In this document: positions 45,407 through 53,162 of the stretch, in pieces
How the letters are laid out: each line of letters begins with the position of its first letter
Numbering within the stretch: position 1 is the stretch's first letter
NCBI GenBank assembly: GCA_030427485.1
Contig: JAUICG010000001.1
Coordinates: 344,628-408,627 of the forward strand
From: Gammaproteobacteria bacterium
GTDB lineage: Bacteria > Pseudomonadota > Gammaproteobacteria > Pseudomonadales > Halieaceae
DNA: 64,000 nucleotides
Direction of reading: 5' to 3'
Position numbers and translations under genes: made by a program
Notes under the pieces: model-generated
Told to the model about the DNA's origin: nothing
What the model saw: only the letters and a program-made list of their open reading frames with translations
The model's database searches: none

Positions 45407-45577
45407 AAATTGGTAAGAAGCTAGAGCCTGAGAGTCAGCACTGCGGTCGGGACCGTGTGGCGACAGGACGTCGCCACCCGAGCCTGCACATGGACGTGCG
45501 CTTTTTGGCGTGTCCCGACCGCAGTGCTGACTCTCAGGCTCGAATAGCCAAGTTTCAAAGCGAGCCACTACCCGGCA
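45384..45577 (+). repeat. Palindromic repeat element, copy 2
   Basis: This is the second copy of the element at 20643-20836. Its 30-bp stem (45424-45453 with 45512-45541) is perfectly paired. The internal block GTGGCGACAGGACGTCGCCAC and the GCTTTTTGGCGTGTCC tail match copy 1, and the small hairpin changes A-T to G-C (ACAC/GTGT becomes GCAC/GTGC). The right flank keeps ATAG.CCAA.TTTCAAA and ACTACCCGGCA; the left flank is degenerate and overlaps the last codons of rlmB, so the left edge is an estimate. It lies between rlmB and the rpsF leader. Confidence 0.78.
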
Positions 45578-45636
45578 AATAATCCGCTTGTCACTTGCGG
45601 CCAAACTCGGTAGACTCCGCTCCCTCAAAATTTGCC

Positions 45637-45665
45637 CGGCTGTCCGGAAGCTATTCCGGTGGCCG
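45637..45665 (+). promoter_or_regulatory. rpsF leader hairpin, candidate S6:S18 autoregulatory site
   Basis: CGGC (45637-45640) pairs with GCCG (45662-45665), enclosing an asymmetric internal loop and a second stem CCGGAA (45644-45649)/TTCCGG (45654-45659) with a GCTA loop. It lies about 55 bases before the rpsF start. A leader motif bound by the S6:S18 complex is known upstream of rpsF in many bacteria. Whether this hairpin is that motif is inference. Confidence 0.4.
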
Positions 45666-45720
45666 ATTCTCCTTGCTACACCATGTCAGTGGGTAGCATT
45701 AACCCGTAAGGAGCTTTTGA

Positions 45721-46158
45721 ATGCGACACTACGAGATCGTATTTATGGTCCATCCGGACCAGTCCGAACAAGTGCCCGGTATGATCGAGCGCTACACCGC
45801 AGCCATCCAGAAAGACGGCGGCCAGGTGCACCGCCTGGAAGATTGGGGGCGCCGCCAGCTGGCCTACCCGATCAACAAAATCCACAAGGCACACTACGTG
45901 CTGATGAACGTGGAAGCGTCCAACGACGCGATGGAAGAGCTGACCACCACGTTCCGTTACAACGACGCCGTAATCCGTAACCTCGTGATCCGACGCGATG
46001 AGTCCGTGACTGAAGAGTCGTTCATCATGAAGGCCGAGAAAGAAAACCGCGAGCGCAAGAATCGCTACGAAGAGCGCCAGGCGGCCGACGCTGCCCGGGC
46101 CGAAGCGGACGACAGCAATGACGATGACGATGACGACGACGATGAAGATGAGGAATAG
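45721..46158 (+). CDS. rpsF: 30S ribosomal protein S6
   Basis: A 145-residue S6 beginning [25 protein letters not shown], with the diagnostic [28 protein letters not shown] and AVIRNLVIR. It binds 16S rRNA together with S18. AAGGAG lies six bases before the ATG. The tail is strongly acidic, a run of aspartates ending in glutamates (residues 131-145). E. coli S6 also carries C-terminal glutamates extended by RimK, so the tail may be a modification substrate. Confidence 0.96.
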   Translation: MRHYEIVFMVHPDQSEQVPGMIERYTAAIQKDGGQVHRLEDWGRRQLAYPINKIHKAHYVLMNVEASNDAMEELTTTFRYNDAVIRNLVIRRDESVTEESFIMKAEKENRERKNRYEERQAADAARAEADDSNDDDDDDDDEDEE

Positions 46159-46216
46159 GTCTTCACGTCCCGTCCCGAGTCGTGTAACGCATACCGAGGT
46201 TTAGAGGAGAGTCACC

Positions 46217-46444
46217 ATGGCACGTTTTTTCCGTCGCCGTAAATTTTGCCGTTTTACCGCTGAAGGCACCAAGGAAATTGATTACAAGGACCTGGAAACC
46301 CTGAAGGCCTACATATCCGAGACAGGCAAGATCGTACCCAGCCGTATTACGGGCACCAAGGCGAAATACCAGCGTCAGCTGGCAACCGCTATCAAGCGGG
46401 CGCGCTTCCTGTCGCTGCTGCCCTACACGGATTCACATTTGTAG
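46217..46444 (+). CDS. rpsR: 30S ribosomal protein S18
   Basis: A 75-residue S18: [71 protein letters not shown] matches the whole family. It binds 16S rRNA as a heterodimer with S6. GAGGAGAG provides a good ribosome-binding site. It follows rpsF by 58 bases in the conserved ribosomal operon. Confidence 0.97.
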   Translation: MARFFRRRKFCRFTAEGTKEIDYKDLETLKAYISETGKIVPSRITGTKAKYQRQLATAIKRARFLSLLPYTDSHL

Positions 46445-46483
46445 AGAGATACCTGTCCGCGTGTTGCCCAGTCGAGGTTTAAC

Positions 46484-47419
46484 TTGAAGGGCCTGGCAGA
46501 ACTTGTCATGCGCGGACGCCTGCAGGCGCTGCTGGTGGTGGTCGCCGGTGCGGGCAGTTTGTTGTTTTGCTGGATCAGCGCGGCGGCGCTGGCGCTGGTC
46601 ACGCTGCGCAAAGGCGCGGGGCCGGGACTCTGGCTGTTTATGTGGGCGCTGCTGCCGGCGGGTTTGCTGGTGTATCTCTTCGGAGACAGCGGGCCGCTGA
46701 CACTGCTGGCGGGCACCACGGTGCTGGCGCTGGTGCTGCGCTCCACGGTGAGCCTGCCGCTGGCGGTACTGTCCGCAGTGGGCGTGGGCGCGGTAACCGG
46801 CCTGGGGTTGATGGCCTTCGCCGGCGCCTACCTGGAACAGATGGTGGCGTACTTCAGCGAGTTCCTGGCGTCGCTGGAGCAGCAGTTGACCCAGGGTGGC
46901 CAGGCGGTGGAACTGGCGCGGCCCAACGCGGTGCAGATTGCCGGTATGCTGGGCGCCGGCACGGCCACGATGTCGGTGCTGTGCCTGCTGCTGGGACGCT
47001 ACTGGCAGGCTTCCCTGTACAACGTCGGGGGCTTCGGCGCCGAGTTCAAGGCGCTGCATTACCCGGTGGGGGTGACGGCGGTATTGGTCATCGCGGCAGT
47101 TGCGATTTACAGCCTGGGGCTGCAGTTCCGCACCTGGGCAATGATAAGCGTTATCCCGCTGACCTTTGCGGGGCTGGCGCTGTTGCATGCCCGCGCCGAA
47201 ATGCGCGGGCGGGGTGCAGGGTGGCTGACGGCATTTTATGTCGCCTGGCTGATCTTCGACCCGGTGAAAATACTGGTCGTGTTGTTCGCGATCGCCGATA
47301 GCTGGATGAACTTCCGGCAGCGCTGGTCAAAAGGGCCGGGCACGCAGCTGAGTCGGCGCGATGATCCCGATCGCACTGATGATCGAAACGATGACCGAAA
47401 CGATGATCGAGACAATTGA
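46484..47419 (+). CDS. DUF2232-like integral membrane protein
   Basis: A 311-residue protein with about eight hydrophobic helices, located between rpsR and rplI, where Pseudomonas and relatives carry a DUF2232-like membrane protein. The TTG at 46484 is chosen because GAGG lies seven bases upstream and the segment KGLAELVMRGRLQALL fits the family start. The function is unknown. The charged C-terminal tail ends DRTDDRNDDRNDDRDN, encoded by a 12-bp tandem repeat, and looks like a recent expansion. It is co-transcribed with its ribosomal neighbours. Confidence 0.78.
   Translation: MKGLAELVMRGRLQALLVVVAGAGSLLFCWISAAALALVTLRKGAGPGLWLFMWALLPAGLLVYLFGDSGPLTLLAGTTVLALVLRSTVSLPLAVLSAVGVGAVTGLGLMAFAGAYLEQMVAYFSEFLASLEQQLTQGGQAVELARPNAVQIAGMLGAGTATMSVLCLLLGRYWQASLYNVGGFGAEFKALHYPVGVTAVLVIAAVAIYSLGLQFRTWAMISVIPLTFAGLALLHARAEMRGRGAGWLTAFYVAWLIFDPVKILVVLFAIADSWMNFRQRWSKGPGTQLSRRDDPDRTDDRNDDRNDDRDN
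47378..47413 (+). repeat. 12-bp tandem repeat at the end of the DUF2232-like gene
   Basis: Three adjacent units GATGATCGAAAC, GATGACCGAAAC and GATGATCGAGAC encode a DDRN-type repeat at the extreme C-terminus. Units differ by single bases. Confidence 0.85.
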
Positions 47420-47457
47420 AGTAGTGGTAAACCACTACCCGAAAAGAGGAAAGTAAG

Positions 47458-47907
47458 ATGGACGTCATACTGCTGGAGAACATCAGCAAGCTGGGCAAGC
47501 TGGGTGAGACGGTGAAGGTGAAAGCCGGCTTCGGCCGCAACTTCCTGATTCCGCAGGGCAAGGCCGTGCACGCCACCGCGGAAAACACCGCTTCCTTTGA
47601 ATTGCGCCGCGCCGAACTGGAGGCCGCCGCGGCCGCGCAGTTGGCCGAAGCCCAGCAGCGCGCCGACGCGATCAATGCCCTGGCGGTGGTTACCATCGGG
47701 GCCAACGCCGGCGAGGAAGGCAAGCTGTTTGGCTCTGTGGGCACCCGCGATATCGCCGACGCCATCACTGCCCTCGGCTGCCCGGTGGACAAGTCTGAAG
47801 TGCGCCTGCCGAGCGGCGCGCTGCGCGAAGTGGGCGAGTTCGAGATCGCCCTGCAGGTGCACGGCGACGTCGACGCCGCAGTCGTCGTGGCGGTAGTCCC
47901 CGAGTAA
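47458..47907 (+). CDS. rplI: 50S ribosomal protein L9
   Basis: A 149-residue L9: the N-terminal rRNA-binding domain [37 protein letters not shown], a long central helix, and the C-terminal domain with [28 protein letters not shown] serves the ATG. It follows the DUF2232-like gene by 38 bases and ends at a strong terminator. Confidence 0.97.
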   Translation: MDVILLENISKLGKLGETVKVKAGFGRNFLIPQGKAVHATAENTASFELRRAELEAAAAAQLAEAQQRADAINALAVVTIGANAGEEGKLFGSVGTRDIADAITALGCPVDKSEVRLPSGALREVGEFEIALQVHGDVDAAVVVAVVPE

Positions 47908-47951
47908 ATCGCGCGGGTGGCGCCCCGGCGGCGGTTACCCGACCCAGGTAC

Positions 47952-47983
47952 AAGCACCGGTCAGGCCTGATCGGTGCTTTTTT
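47952..47983 (+). terminator. Rho-independent terminator after rplI
   Basis: AAGCACCG (47952-47959) pairs with CGGTGCTT (47972-47979) and is followed by a run of T residues to 47983. It lies 44 bases beyond the rplI stop and separates the ribosomal operon from dnaB. Confidence 0.92.
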
Positions 47984-48083
47984 ATGCGCGCTGGAATGTG
48001 ATCGCCGGCCGGCGCCACGTTTTCACTTCAGCTTGCCGCCCAATTCCGATAGGCTGTACAGCCCTTGAGCAATAGTGTCCGTT

Positions 48084-49490
48084 ATGGCCGACCCCGATTA
48101 CCCCGGCAATGTCTCCGAGCTGCGCCACCCCGGTGAGGGCGAGCTGGCGCGCATCAAGATGCAGCCGCACTCCGTGGAAGCGGAGCAGTCCGTGCTCGGC
48201 GGCTTGCTGCTGTCCGCCGATGGCTGGGACGCGGTCGCCGAGGTCGTGGTCGCCAGCGATTTCTACCGACCCGGCCACCGGCTGATTTTTCGCCAGATCG
48301 GCCAGTTGGCCGAGGCGGCGGAGCCGGTGGATGTCATCACCGTGGCCGACAAGCTCGATGCCGCCGGCGAACTGGAGACGGCGGGCGGCTTGCCCTACCT
48401 CGCGGAACTGGCGCAGAACACCCCCAGCGCGTCCAACATCCGCGCCTACGCCCAGGTGGTGCGCGAGCGCGCCAGTCTGCGCAAGCTGATCGAGGCCGCC
48501 CAGGATATCGCCGAGAGCGGGTTCAATCCCGACGGGCGCAAATCCGAGGAACTGATCGACCTGGCCGAGCGCCGGATCATGCAGATATCCGAGGAGGGCC
48601 CGAAGTCCGGCGGTCCGCAGGATATCAACCCGCTGCTGCAGTCGGCCCTGGGGCGTATCGAGGAGTTGTTCCAGTCCGGCGGCGAGATCACCGGCCTCAG
48701 CACCGGGTTCATCGAACTGGACAAAATGACCTCCGGCCTGCAGGACTCCGATCTCGTCATCGTGGCCGGGCGACCCTCGATGGGCAAGACCAGCTTCGCG
48801 ATGAACCTGGTGGAGCACGCGGTGTTGCACCAGAAAAAGCCCATCCTGGTGTTCAGCATGGAGATGCCGGCGGATTCGTTGATTATCCGCATGCTGTCCT
48901 CGATCGGCCGCATTGACCAGACGCGGGTGCGCAACGGCAAGCTGGAGCAGGAGGACTGGCCCAAGCTGGGCCAGGCGGTGTCCAAGCTCAAGGATGTACC
49001 GCTGTTTATCGACGATACGCCGGCGCTGACACCCACCGAGGTGCGCAGCCGCGCCCGCCGGGTGGCGCGCGAGAACGGCGGCCTCGGCATGATCATGGTG
49101 GACTACCTGCAGTTGATGCAGGTGGCCGGGGCATCGGAGGGTCGCACCGCGGAGATCTCGGAGATTTCCCGCAGCCTGAAGGCGATCGCAAAGGAGTTCA
49201 AGGTGCCGATGGTGGCCCTGTCGCAGCTCAACCGTTCGCTGGAACAGCGGCCCAACAAGCGCCCGGTCAACTCGGACCTGCGCGAATCAGGGGCGATCGA
49301 GCAGGACGCGGATGTCATCATGTTCATCTACCGCGACGAGGTCTACCACGAGGAGTCGGAAGACAAGGGCGTCGCGGAAATCATCATCGGCAAGCAGCGT
49401 AACGGCCCCATCGGCACGTGCCGCCTGGCCTTTATCGGGCAGTACACCCGGTTCGAGAATCTCGCGCGCGGCGGCTACGACGAGCGCTGA
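48084..49490 (+). CDS. dnaB: Replicative DNA helicase
   Basis: A 468-residue DnaB. The N-terminal domain carries PHSVEAEQSVLGGLLLSADGWDAV. The RecA-like motor has VIVAGRPSMGKTSFAMNLV (Walker A), LGMIMVDYLQLMQV (Walker B) and DADVIMFIYRDEVY, with the arginine-finger region SDLRESGAIEQDAD. It unwinds DNA at the fork as a hexamer. The ATG at 48084 is preferred to a GTG nine bases earlier. It converges on a lambda-P-like gene whose product could act on it. Confidence 0.96.
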   Translation: MADPDYPGNVSELRHPGEGELARIKMQPHSVEAEQSVLGGLLLSADGWDAVAEVVVASDFYRPGHRLIFRQIGQLAEAAEPVDVITVADKLDAAGELETAGGLPYLAELAQNTPSASNIRAYAQVVRERASLRKLIEAAQDIAESGFNPDGRKSEELIDLAERRIMQISEEGPKSGGPQDINPLLQSALGRIEELFQSGGEITGLSTGFIELDKMTSGLQDSDLVIVAGRPSMGKTSFAMNLVEHAVLHQKKPILVFSMEMPADSLIIRMLSSIGRIDQTRVRNGKLEQEDWPKLGQAVSKLKDVPLFIDDTPALTPTEVRSRARRVARENGGLGMIMVDYLQLMQVAGASEGRTAEISEISRSLKAIAKEFKVPMVALSQLNRSLEQRPNKRPVNSDLRESGAIEQDADVIMFIYRDEVYHEESEDKGVAEIIIGKQRNGPIGTCRLAFIGQYTRFENLARGGYDER

Positions 49491-49497
49491 GGCCGGT

Positions 49498-50169
49498 CTA
49501 CAACCCGGTTTGCTCCCGCAGCGCCTGCAAGCGCGTGAGCTGTTCCTCGCGAGCCAGCGGCGCCGCCGCCTTTTTTTCCAGCGCGGCGGGCTGCGGGACC
49601 GCCAGTGTTTCCCCGCGCATTACCCGCGCGCAGTATTGATCGTAATGCGCCTTGAACACCGGCCAGCTGGTGCGCTCGGTGTTGTTGGCGAGAAAGAACC
49701 AGTCGCTGTCCCTGCCGGCGAGGTAGACAGCGGGGTGGCTCCAGGCCTGCGCGGATTTCGGCGTGGCCGCGCGGCAGGCCTCCAGGTAGGCGTCGCGCGC
49801 GTGCGGCAGCCCCAGTTCGCCCAGGCCCTGCTGGCAGCACTCCAGCATGCGGTTGAGAGTGGGCAGGTACTCGCTGTGTTCGATCGCGTGTTTGGCGCCC
49901 TTCAGGATCTGCTCCACCGGGTAGTCCGCCAGTGATTCCAGCCACAGCTTCTTGATCTGGTTGAGCTGGTCCGCGCCCGGGTAGGCCGCGTAGTACTGGT
50001 TGTGATAGTTCAGGCGGAACAGCGCGAATACCTGGTTCAGGGCCTCGACGTGGGCCTCGGTCGCGGGCTTACGCTTCGCCCCAGTCTGCCCACGAGGTGT
50101 CGGTGAGGTCCTGCTCGAGGCTGCGATCTCTTGTGCGACCCGTTCCACTCGCTCCCTGTTGTCCGGCAT
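49498..50169 (-). CDS. Replication protein P-like (candidate helicase loader)
   Basis: A 223-residue protein whose middle, LNQIKKLWLESLADYPVEQILKGAKHAIEHSEYLPTLNRMLECC, has the layout of phage lambda replication protein P, which brings DnaB to the origin. The rest is charged; the N-terminal 45 residues are basic and probably flexible. Its gene overlaps the 3' end of the triple-DnaT gene by about 100 bases and converges on dnaB, eight bases from its stop. No phage structural genes are nearby, so this looks chromosomal. The function as a loader is inference from resemblance and place. Confidence 0.65.
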   Translation of the reverse strand: MPDNRERVERVAQEIAASSRTSPTPRGQTGAKRKPATEAHVEALNQVFALFRLNYHNQYYAAYPGADQLNQIKKLWLESLADYPVEQILKGAKHAIEHSEYLPTLNRMLECCQQGLGELGLPHARDAYLEACRAATPKSAQAWSHPAVYLAGRDSDWFFLANNTERTSWPVFKAHYDQYCARVMRGETLAVPQPAALEKKAAAPLAREEQLTRLQALREQTGL

Positions 50170-51208
50170 GGCTGTGTCCTGCGTGTTCCAGTTGGTGGCG
50201 TTTAGCCCAGTGGTACTTCACGTGCTGTAAGAATTTGCTGTTCCAGGACGTATGCGCCTGGTTGCTGTCGCGCCAGTATACGATGAACTCGGGCAAGAGT
50301 GAGCGGGCAAATTCCGTGTCGATGTGCGACAGTCGCAAAATGTCGTACACATCCTCGCTGGGCTGCCACTGCGCGCTGATGCGCCTGGGTTCGGTGCTGT
50401 GCTCGAGGCTGGAGGTGTATCTCGTCCACTGGATGCGGATATGCTGGATGAACTTCGAATTGAGCTCCTTCGGGTTGCCGCCGCGCTCGCGCCAGTAGAG
50501 GATGAATTCGGGAATGGCGTCCTCGATAAAATCGCGCGCGATGTCACTGCGCGCGAGGATTTCCATCGCGTCCTCGTTCGGCCGCCAGGCGTTGTCCAGC
50601 ACGGTGGGCTCCGGCACCCTGAACGCCTCGGCCTGGTGCTGCTGCTCGCGCCGCCACAGCGCAATCACGTGCTGGCGGAACTTGTTTTCCCAGGCGTGGC
50701 TGGTCTCGCCGCGCTCGCGCCAGTAAAAGATGAAATCTTCCAGTTGGTCCAGCGCGAACTGGCGCGGTATGGTGTGGTTCAGCGCCAGCAACTGCAGCAG
50801 GTCCTCGCTGGGCGACCAGTGCAGCGGCAACAGGCCGGCGCTGCGCCGGGTGGGCAGCGTGGCGGGCGGCGGTGGCGTCGCGGCTGTGCTGTTCCCCGTC
50901 TGCTCGTTCACCGCGAACGTCAGCTGCTCCGCGGTCAGCAGCGGCGGGGTATCGATCAGCAGTACGCCCTTGTCCACCAGCGAGCGGCTGACGCGATGCA
51001 AATCCTCGATCGTCCAGAACGGCAGGGTGCGCAGCAGAAAGGCGCGCTCGACAGTGAACCAGGCAAGGCCGTTGCGGCGCTGCGGGTCGTGGTGATCGAA
51101 CACCTGCTGCAGGTGCTGCAACAATATGGCCTCCTCCAGGCCGATCGTCGCCGCCAGCACCGGGGAAAACAGCAGCTGGCGCTCGGGGATAAGCGAGAAA
51201 TCTGACAT
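50069..51208 (-). CDS. Protein with three DnaT-like DNA-binding domains
   Basis: A 379-residue protein. Residues 1-100 look winged-helix-like. Three DnaT-type domains follow at about 131-187, 208-264 and 281-337, each W-x-P-x-E-D followed by YWR, then (E/S)KF.QH and a final Trp or aromatic. E. coli DnaT has one such domain, which binds single-stranded DNA during replication restart; three in tandem is unusual. The start is the ATG 51208 (MSDFSLIPERQLL); the open upstream frame is a spurious hydrophobic extension. It is divergent from radA and overlaps the lambda-P-like gene. Confidence 0.75.
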   Translation of the reverse strand: MSDFSLIPERQLLFSPVLAATIGLEEAILLQHLQQVFDHHDPQRRNGLAWFTVERAFLLRTLPFWTIEDLHRVSRSLVDKGVLLIDTPPLLTAEQLTFAVNEQTGNSTAATPPPPATLPTRRSAGLLPLHWSPSEDLLQLLALNHTIPRQFALDQLEDFIFYWRERGETSHAWENKFRQHVIALWRREQQHQAEAFRVPEPTVLDNAWRPNEDAMEILARSDIARDFIEDAIPEFILYWRERGGNPKELNSKFIQHIRIQWTRYTSSLEHSTEPRRISAQWQPSEDVYDILRLSHIDTEFARSLLPEFIVYWRDSNQAHTSWNSKFLQHVKYHWAKRHQLEHAGHSHAGQQGASGTGRTRDRSLEQDLTDTSWADWGEA

Positions 51209-51293
51209 CGTGGTACCGGAATCGGATTGCAAGTGCGGTAGGATACCGGATTCGCAGCTATATGCGTAATACAGTAAAAACGACGGGACAAAT

Positions 51294-52682
51294 ATGGCAA
51301 AACAGAAAACCGCCTTCGTCTGCAATGACTGCGGCGCCGACTATGTGAAGTGGCAGGGCCAGTGCGGCGACTGCGGCGCCTGGAACACGCTTACGGAAAT
51401 CAGGCTGGGGCCGGAGAAAGGCTCGGGCCGCGCCGGCGCCGGCTCGCCGGTGGCCGGCAAGCGCACGGGTTTTGCCGGCGCGCTGGAAAGTGCGCGGGTG
51501 CTCAAGGATATCGATCTGCAGGACCTGCCCCGTTTCTCCTCGGGCACCGAGGAGTTCGACCGCGTGCTCGGCGGCGGCCTGGTCCCCGGCTCCGCGATTC
51601 TGGTGGGCGGCTACCCCGGGGCCGGCAAGAGCACGCTGCTGTTACAGACCATGTGTCACCTGGCGGGCGCGATGGACGCCCTGTACATCACCGGCGAAGA
51701 GTCGCTGCAGCAGGTTGCGATGCGCGCGCAGCGCCTGCGCCTGCCCACCGACAAACTGCGCCTGATGTCGGAAACCAATGTCGAGGCGATTGTCGCCTCG
51801 GCCGAGGAACTCAAACCGAAGGTGCTGGTGGTCGACTCCATCCAGGTGGTGCACACCGACGAGATCGCCTCGGCGCCGGGCAGTGTCTCGCAGGTGCGCG
51901 AATGCGCCGCCTACCTGATCCGCTACGCCAAGCAGACGGGCACCGTACTGTTCCTGGTCGGGCATGTGACCAAGGACGGTTCGCTGGCGGGCCCCAAGGT
52001 GCTGGAACACATGATCGACTGTTCCATCCTGCTGGAGGGCAGCGACGACTCGCGCTTTCGCACGCTGCGCGGGCAGAAGAACCGCTTCGGCGCCGTCAAT
52101 GAACTGGGTATTTTCGCGATGACCGAACAGGGCATGCGCGAAGTGAAAAACCCGTCCGCCATTTTCCTCGACCGCGGCAGCGAGCCCGCCTCCGGCAGCG
52201 CCGTGATGGTGGTGTGGGAGGGCACGCGCCCACTGCTGGTGGAAATCCAGGCGCTGGTGGATGACAGCCAATTGGGGAATCCGCGGCGGGTCGCGGTGGG
52301 CCTCGAACAGAACCGCCTGGCGATGTTGCTGGCGGTGCTGCATCGCCACGGCGGCCTGCAGGTGGGCGACCAGGACGTGTTCGCCAACGTGGTGGGCGGG
52401 GTGAAAGTGCTGGAGACCAGCGCGGACCTGGCCCTGTTGCTGGCGATTGTGTCCAGTTTTCGCGACAGGATCCTGCCGCGGGACATGGTGGTGTTCGGTG
52501 AGGTGGGCCTGTCTGGAGAGATTCGCCCGGTACCGAATGGGCAGGACCGGCTGGCGGAGGCCGCCAAGCACGGCTTCACCCGCGCCATCGTGCCCAAGGG
52601 CAATGCACCCAAGGCGCAGATCAGAGGGATGCAGGTGACGGCGGTGGCGAAACTGGCCGATGCGCTGGCGGCGCTCGACTAG
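51294..52682 (+). CDS. radA: DNA repair protein RadA (Sms)
   Basis: A 462-residue RadA, a RecA-like branch-migration helicase in recombination. The zinc finger uses Cys10, Cys13, Cys24 and Cys27. Walker A is GGYPGAGKST (105-114), the RadA-specific KNRFG motif is present, and the C-terminal Lon-protease-like domain carries DLALLLAIVSSFRDRILPRDMVVFGEVGLSGEIRPV. It is divergent from the triple-DnaT gene with an 85-base gap that must hold both promoters. Length and motifs match the family. Confidence 0.96.
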   Translation: MAKQKTAFVCNDCGADYVKWQGQCGDCGAWNTLTEIRLGPEKGSGRAGAGSPVAGKRTGFAGALESARVLKDIDLQDLPRFSSGTEEFDRVLGGGLVPGSAILVGGYPGAGKSTLLLQTMCHLAGAMDALYITGEESLQQVAMRAQRLRLPTDKLRLMSETNVEAIVASAEELKPKVLVVDSIQVVHTDEIASAPGSVSQVRECAAYLIRYAKQTGTVLFLVGHVTKDGSLAGPKVLEHMIDCSILLEGSDDSRFRTLRGQKNRFGAVNELGIFAMTEQGMREVKNPSAIFLDRGSEPASGSAVMVVWEGTRPLLVEIQALVDDSQLGNPRRVAVGLEQNRLAMLLAVLHRHGGLQVGDQDVFANVVGGVKVLETSADLALLLAIVSSFRDRILPRDMVVFGEVGLSGEIRPVPNGQDRLAEAAKHGFTRAIVPKGNAPKAQIRGMQVTAVAKLADALAALD

Positions 52683-52690
52683 CCTGCAGT

Positions 52691-53053
52691 TCAGTTGGCC
52701 AGCTGGTCCAGTTCTTCTTCCAGCGTCGCGATATCCATGTGGGCCTGCAGCACTTCCAGCAGCGGCTCCATGTTCTCCCTGTCCACATGTTGCACGGCAA
52801 AGCCGAGGCGGCCGGCCTCCACGTGCTGCAGGTAGGCGTGTAGCTCCAGTTTGCTGCCCCCGTCCAGTTTGATGATCAGCGTGAAGGGCTCGTTGTACTG
52901 CGCGTCCCAGACATCGGGTTGGTCGGTGGCGACGCCCGTCAGGGAGATGTCGATAAGCCGCTGCCGCCATACGCTGCCACCCTGATGCACTTCCACGGGG
53001 AGGGCCAGTTCAACGCGGGTAAAGCGACGTTTTTCTGTGTAATCGTCAGTCAT
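52691..53053 (-). CDS. PilZ-domain protein
   Basis: A 120-residue PilZ protein, a c-di-GMP receptor. The RxxxR motif is RRFTRVELALPVEV and the D/N-x-S-x-x-G motif is DISLTGVATD; both ligand motifs are intact. The C-terminal 30 residues form an acidic helix (LLEVLQAHMDIATLEEELDQ). The ATG at 53053 is used; an in-frame ATG lies 36 bases upstream. It stands alone between radA and ettA and its output is unknown. Binding of c-di-GMP is expected from the motifs. Confidence 0.88.
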   Translation of the reverse strand: MTDDYTEKRRFTRVELALPVEVHQGGSVWRQRLIDISLTGVATDQPDVWDAQYNEPFTLIIKLDGGSKLELHAYLQHVEAGRLGFAVQHVDRENMEPLLEVLQAHMDIATLEEELDQLAN

Positions 53054-53162
53054 GTGATGCTCTTGTGGCTTATGTCCGTTCAAACGCAACTATAGCGCCG
53101 CCCACGCATGAATGCGAGGTCGACGCGGTGCGCAAAGCGGCGGTCTACGACCAGCTCTGGAA

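Noticed and set aside
51209..51325. Hydrophobic N-terminal extension that looks like a signal peptide on the triple-DnaT protein
   Set aside because: It would overlap the radA start on the other strand, and a DNA-binding replication protein should not be exported; the ATG at 51208 fits.
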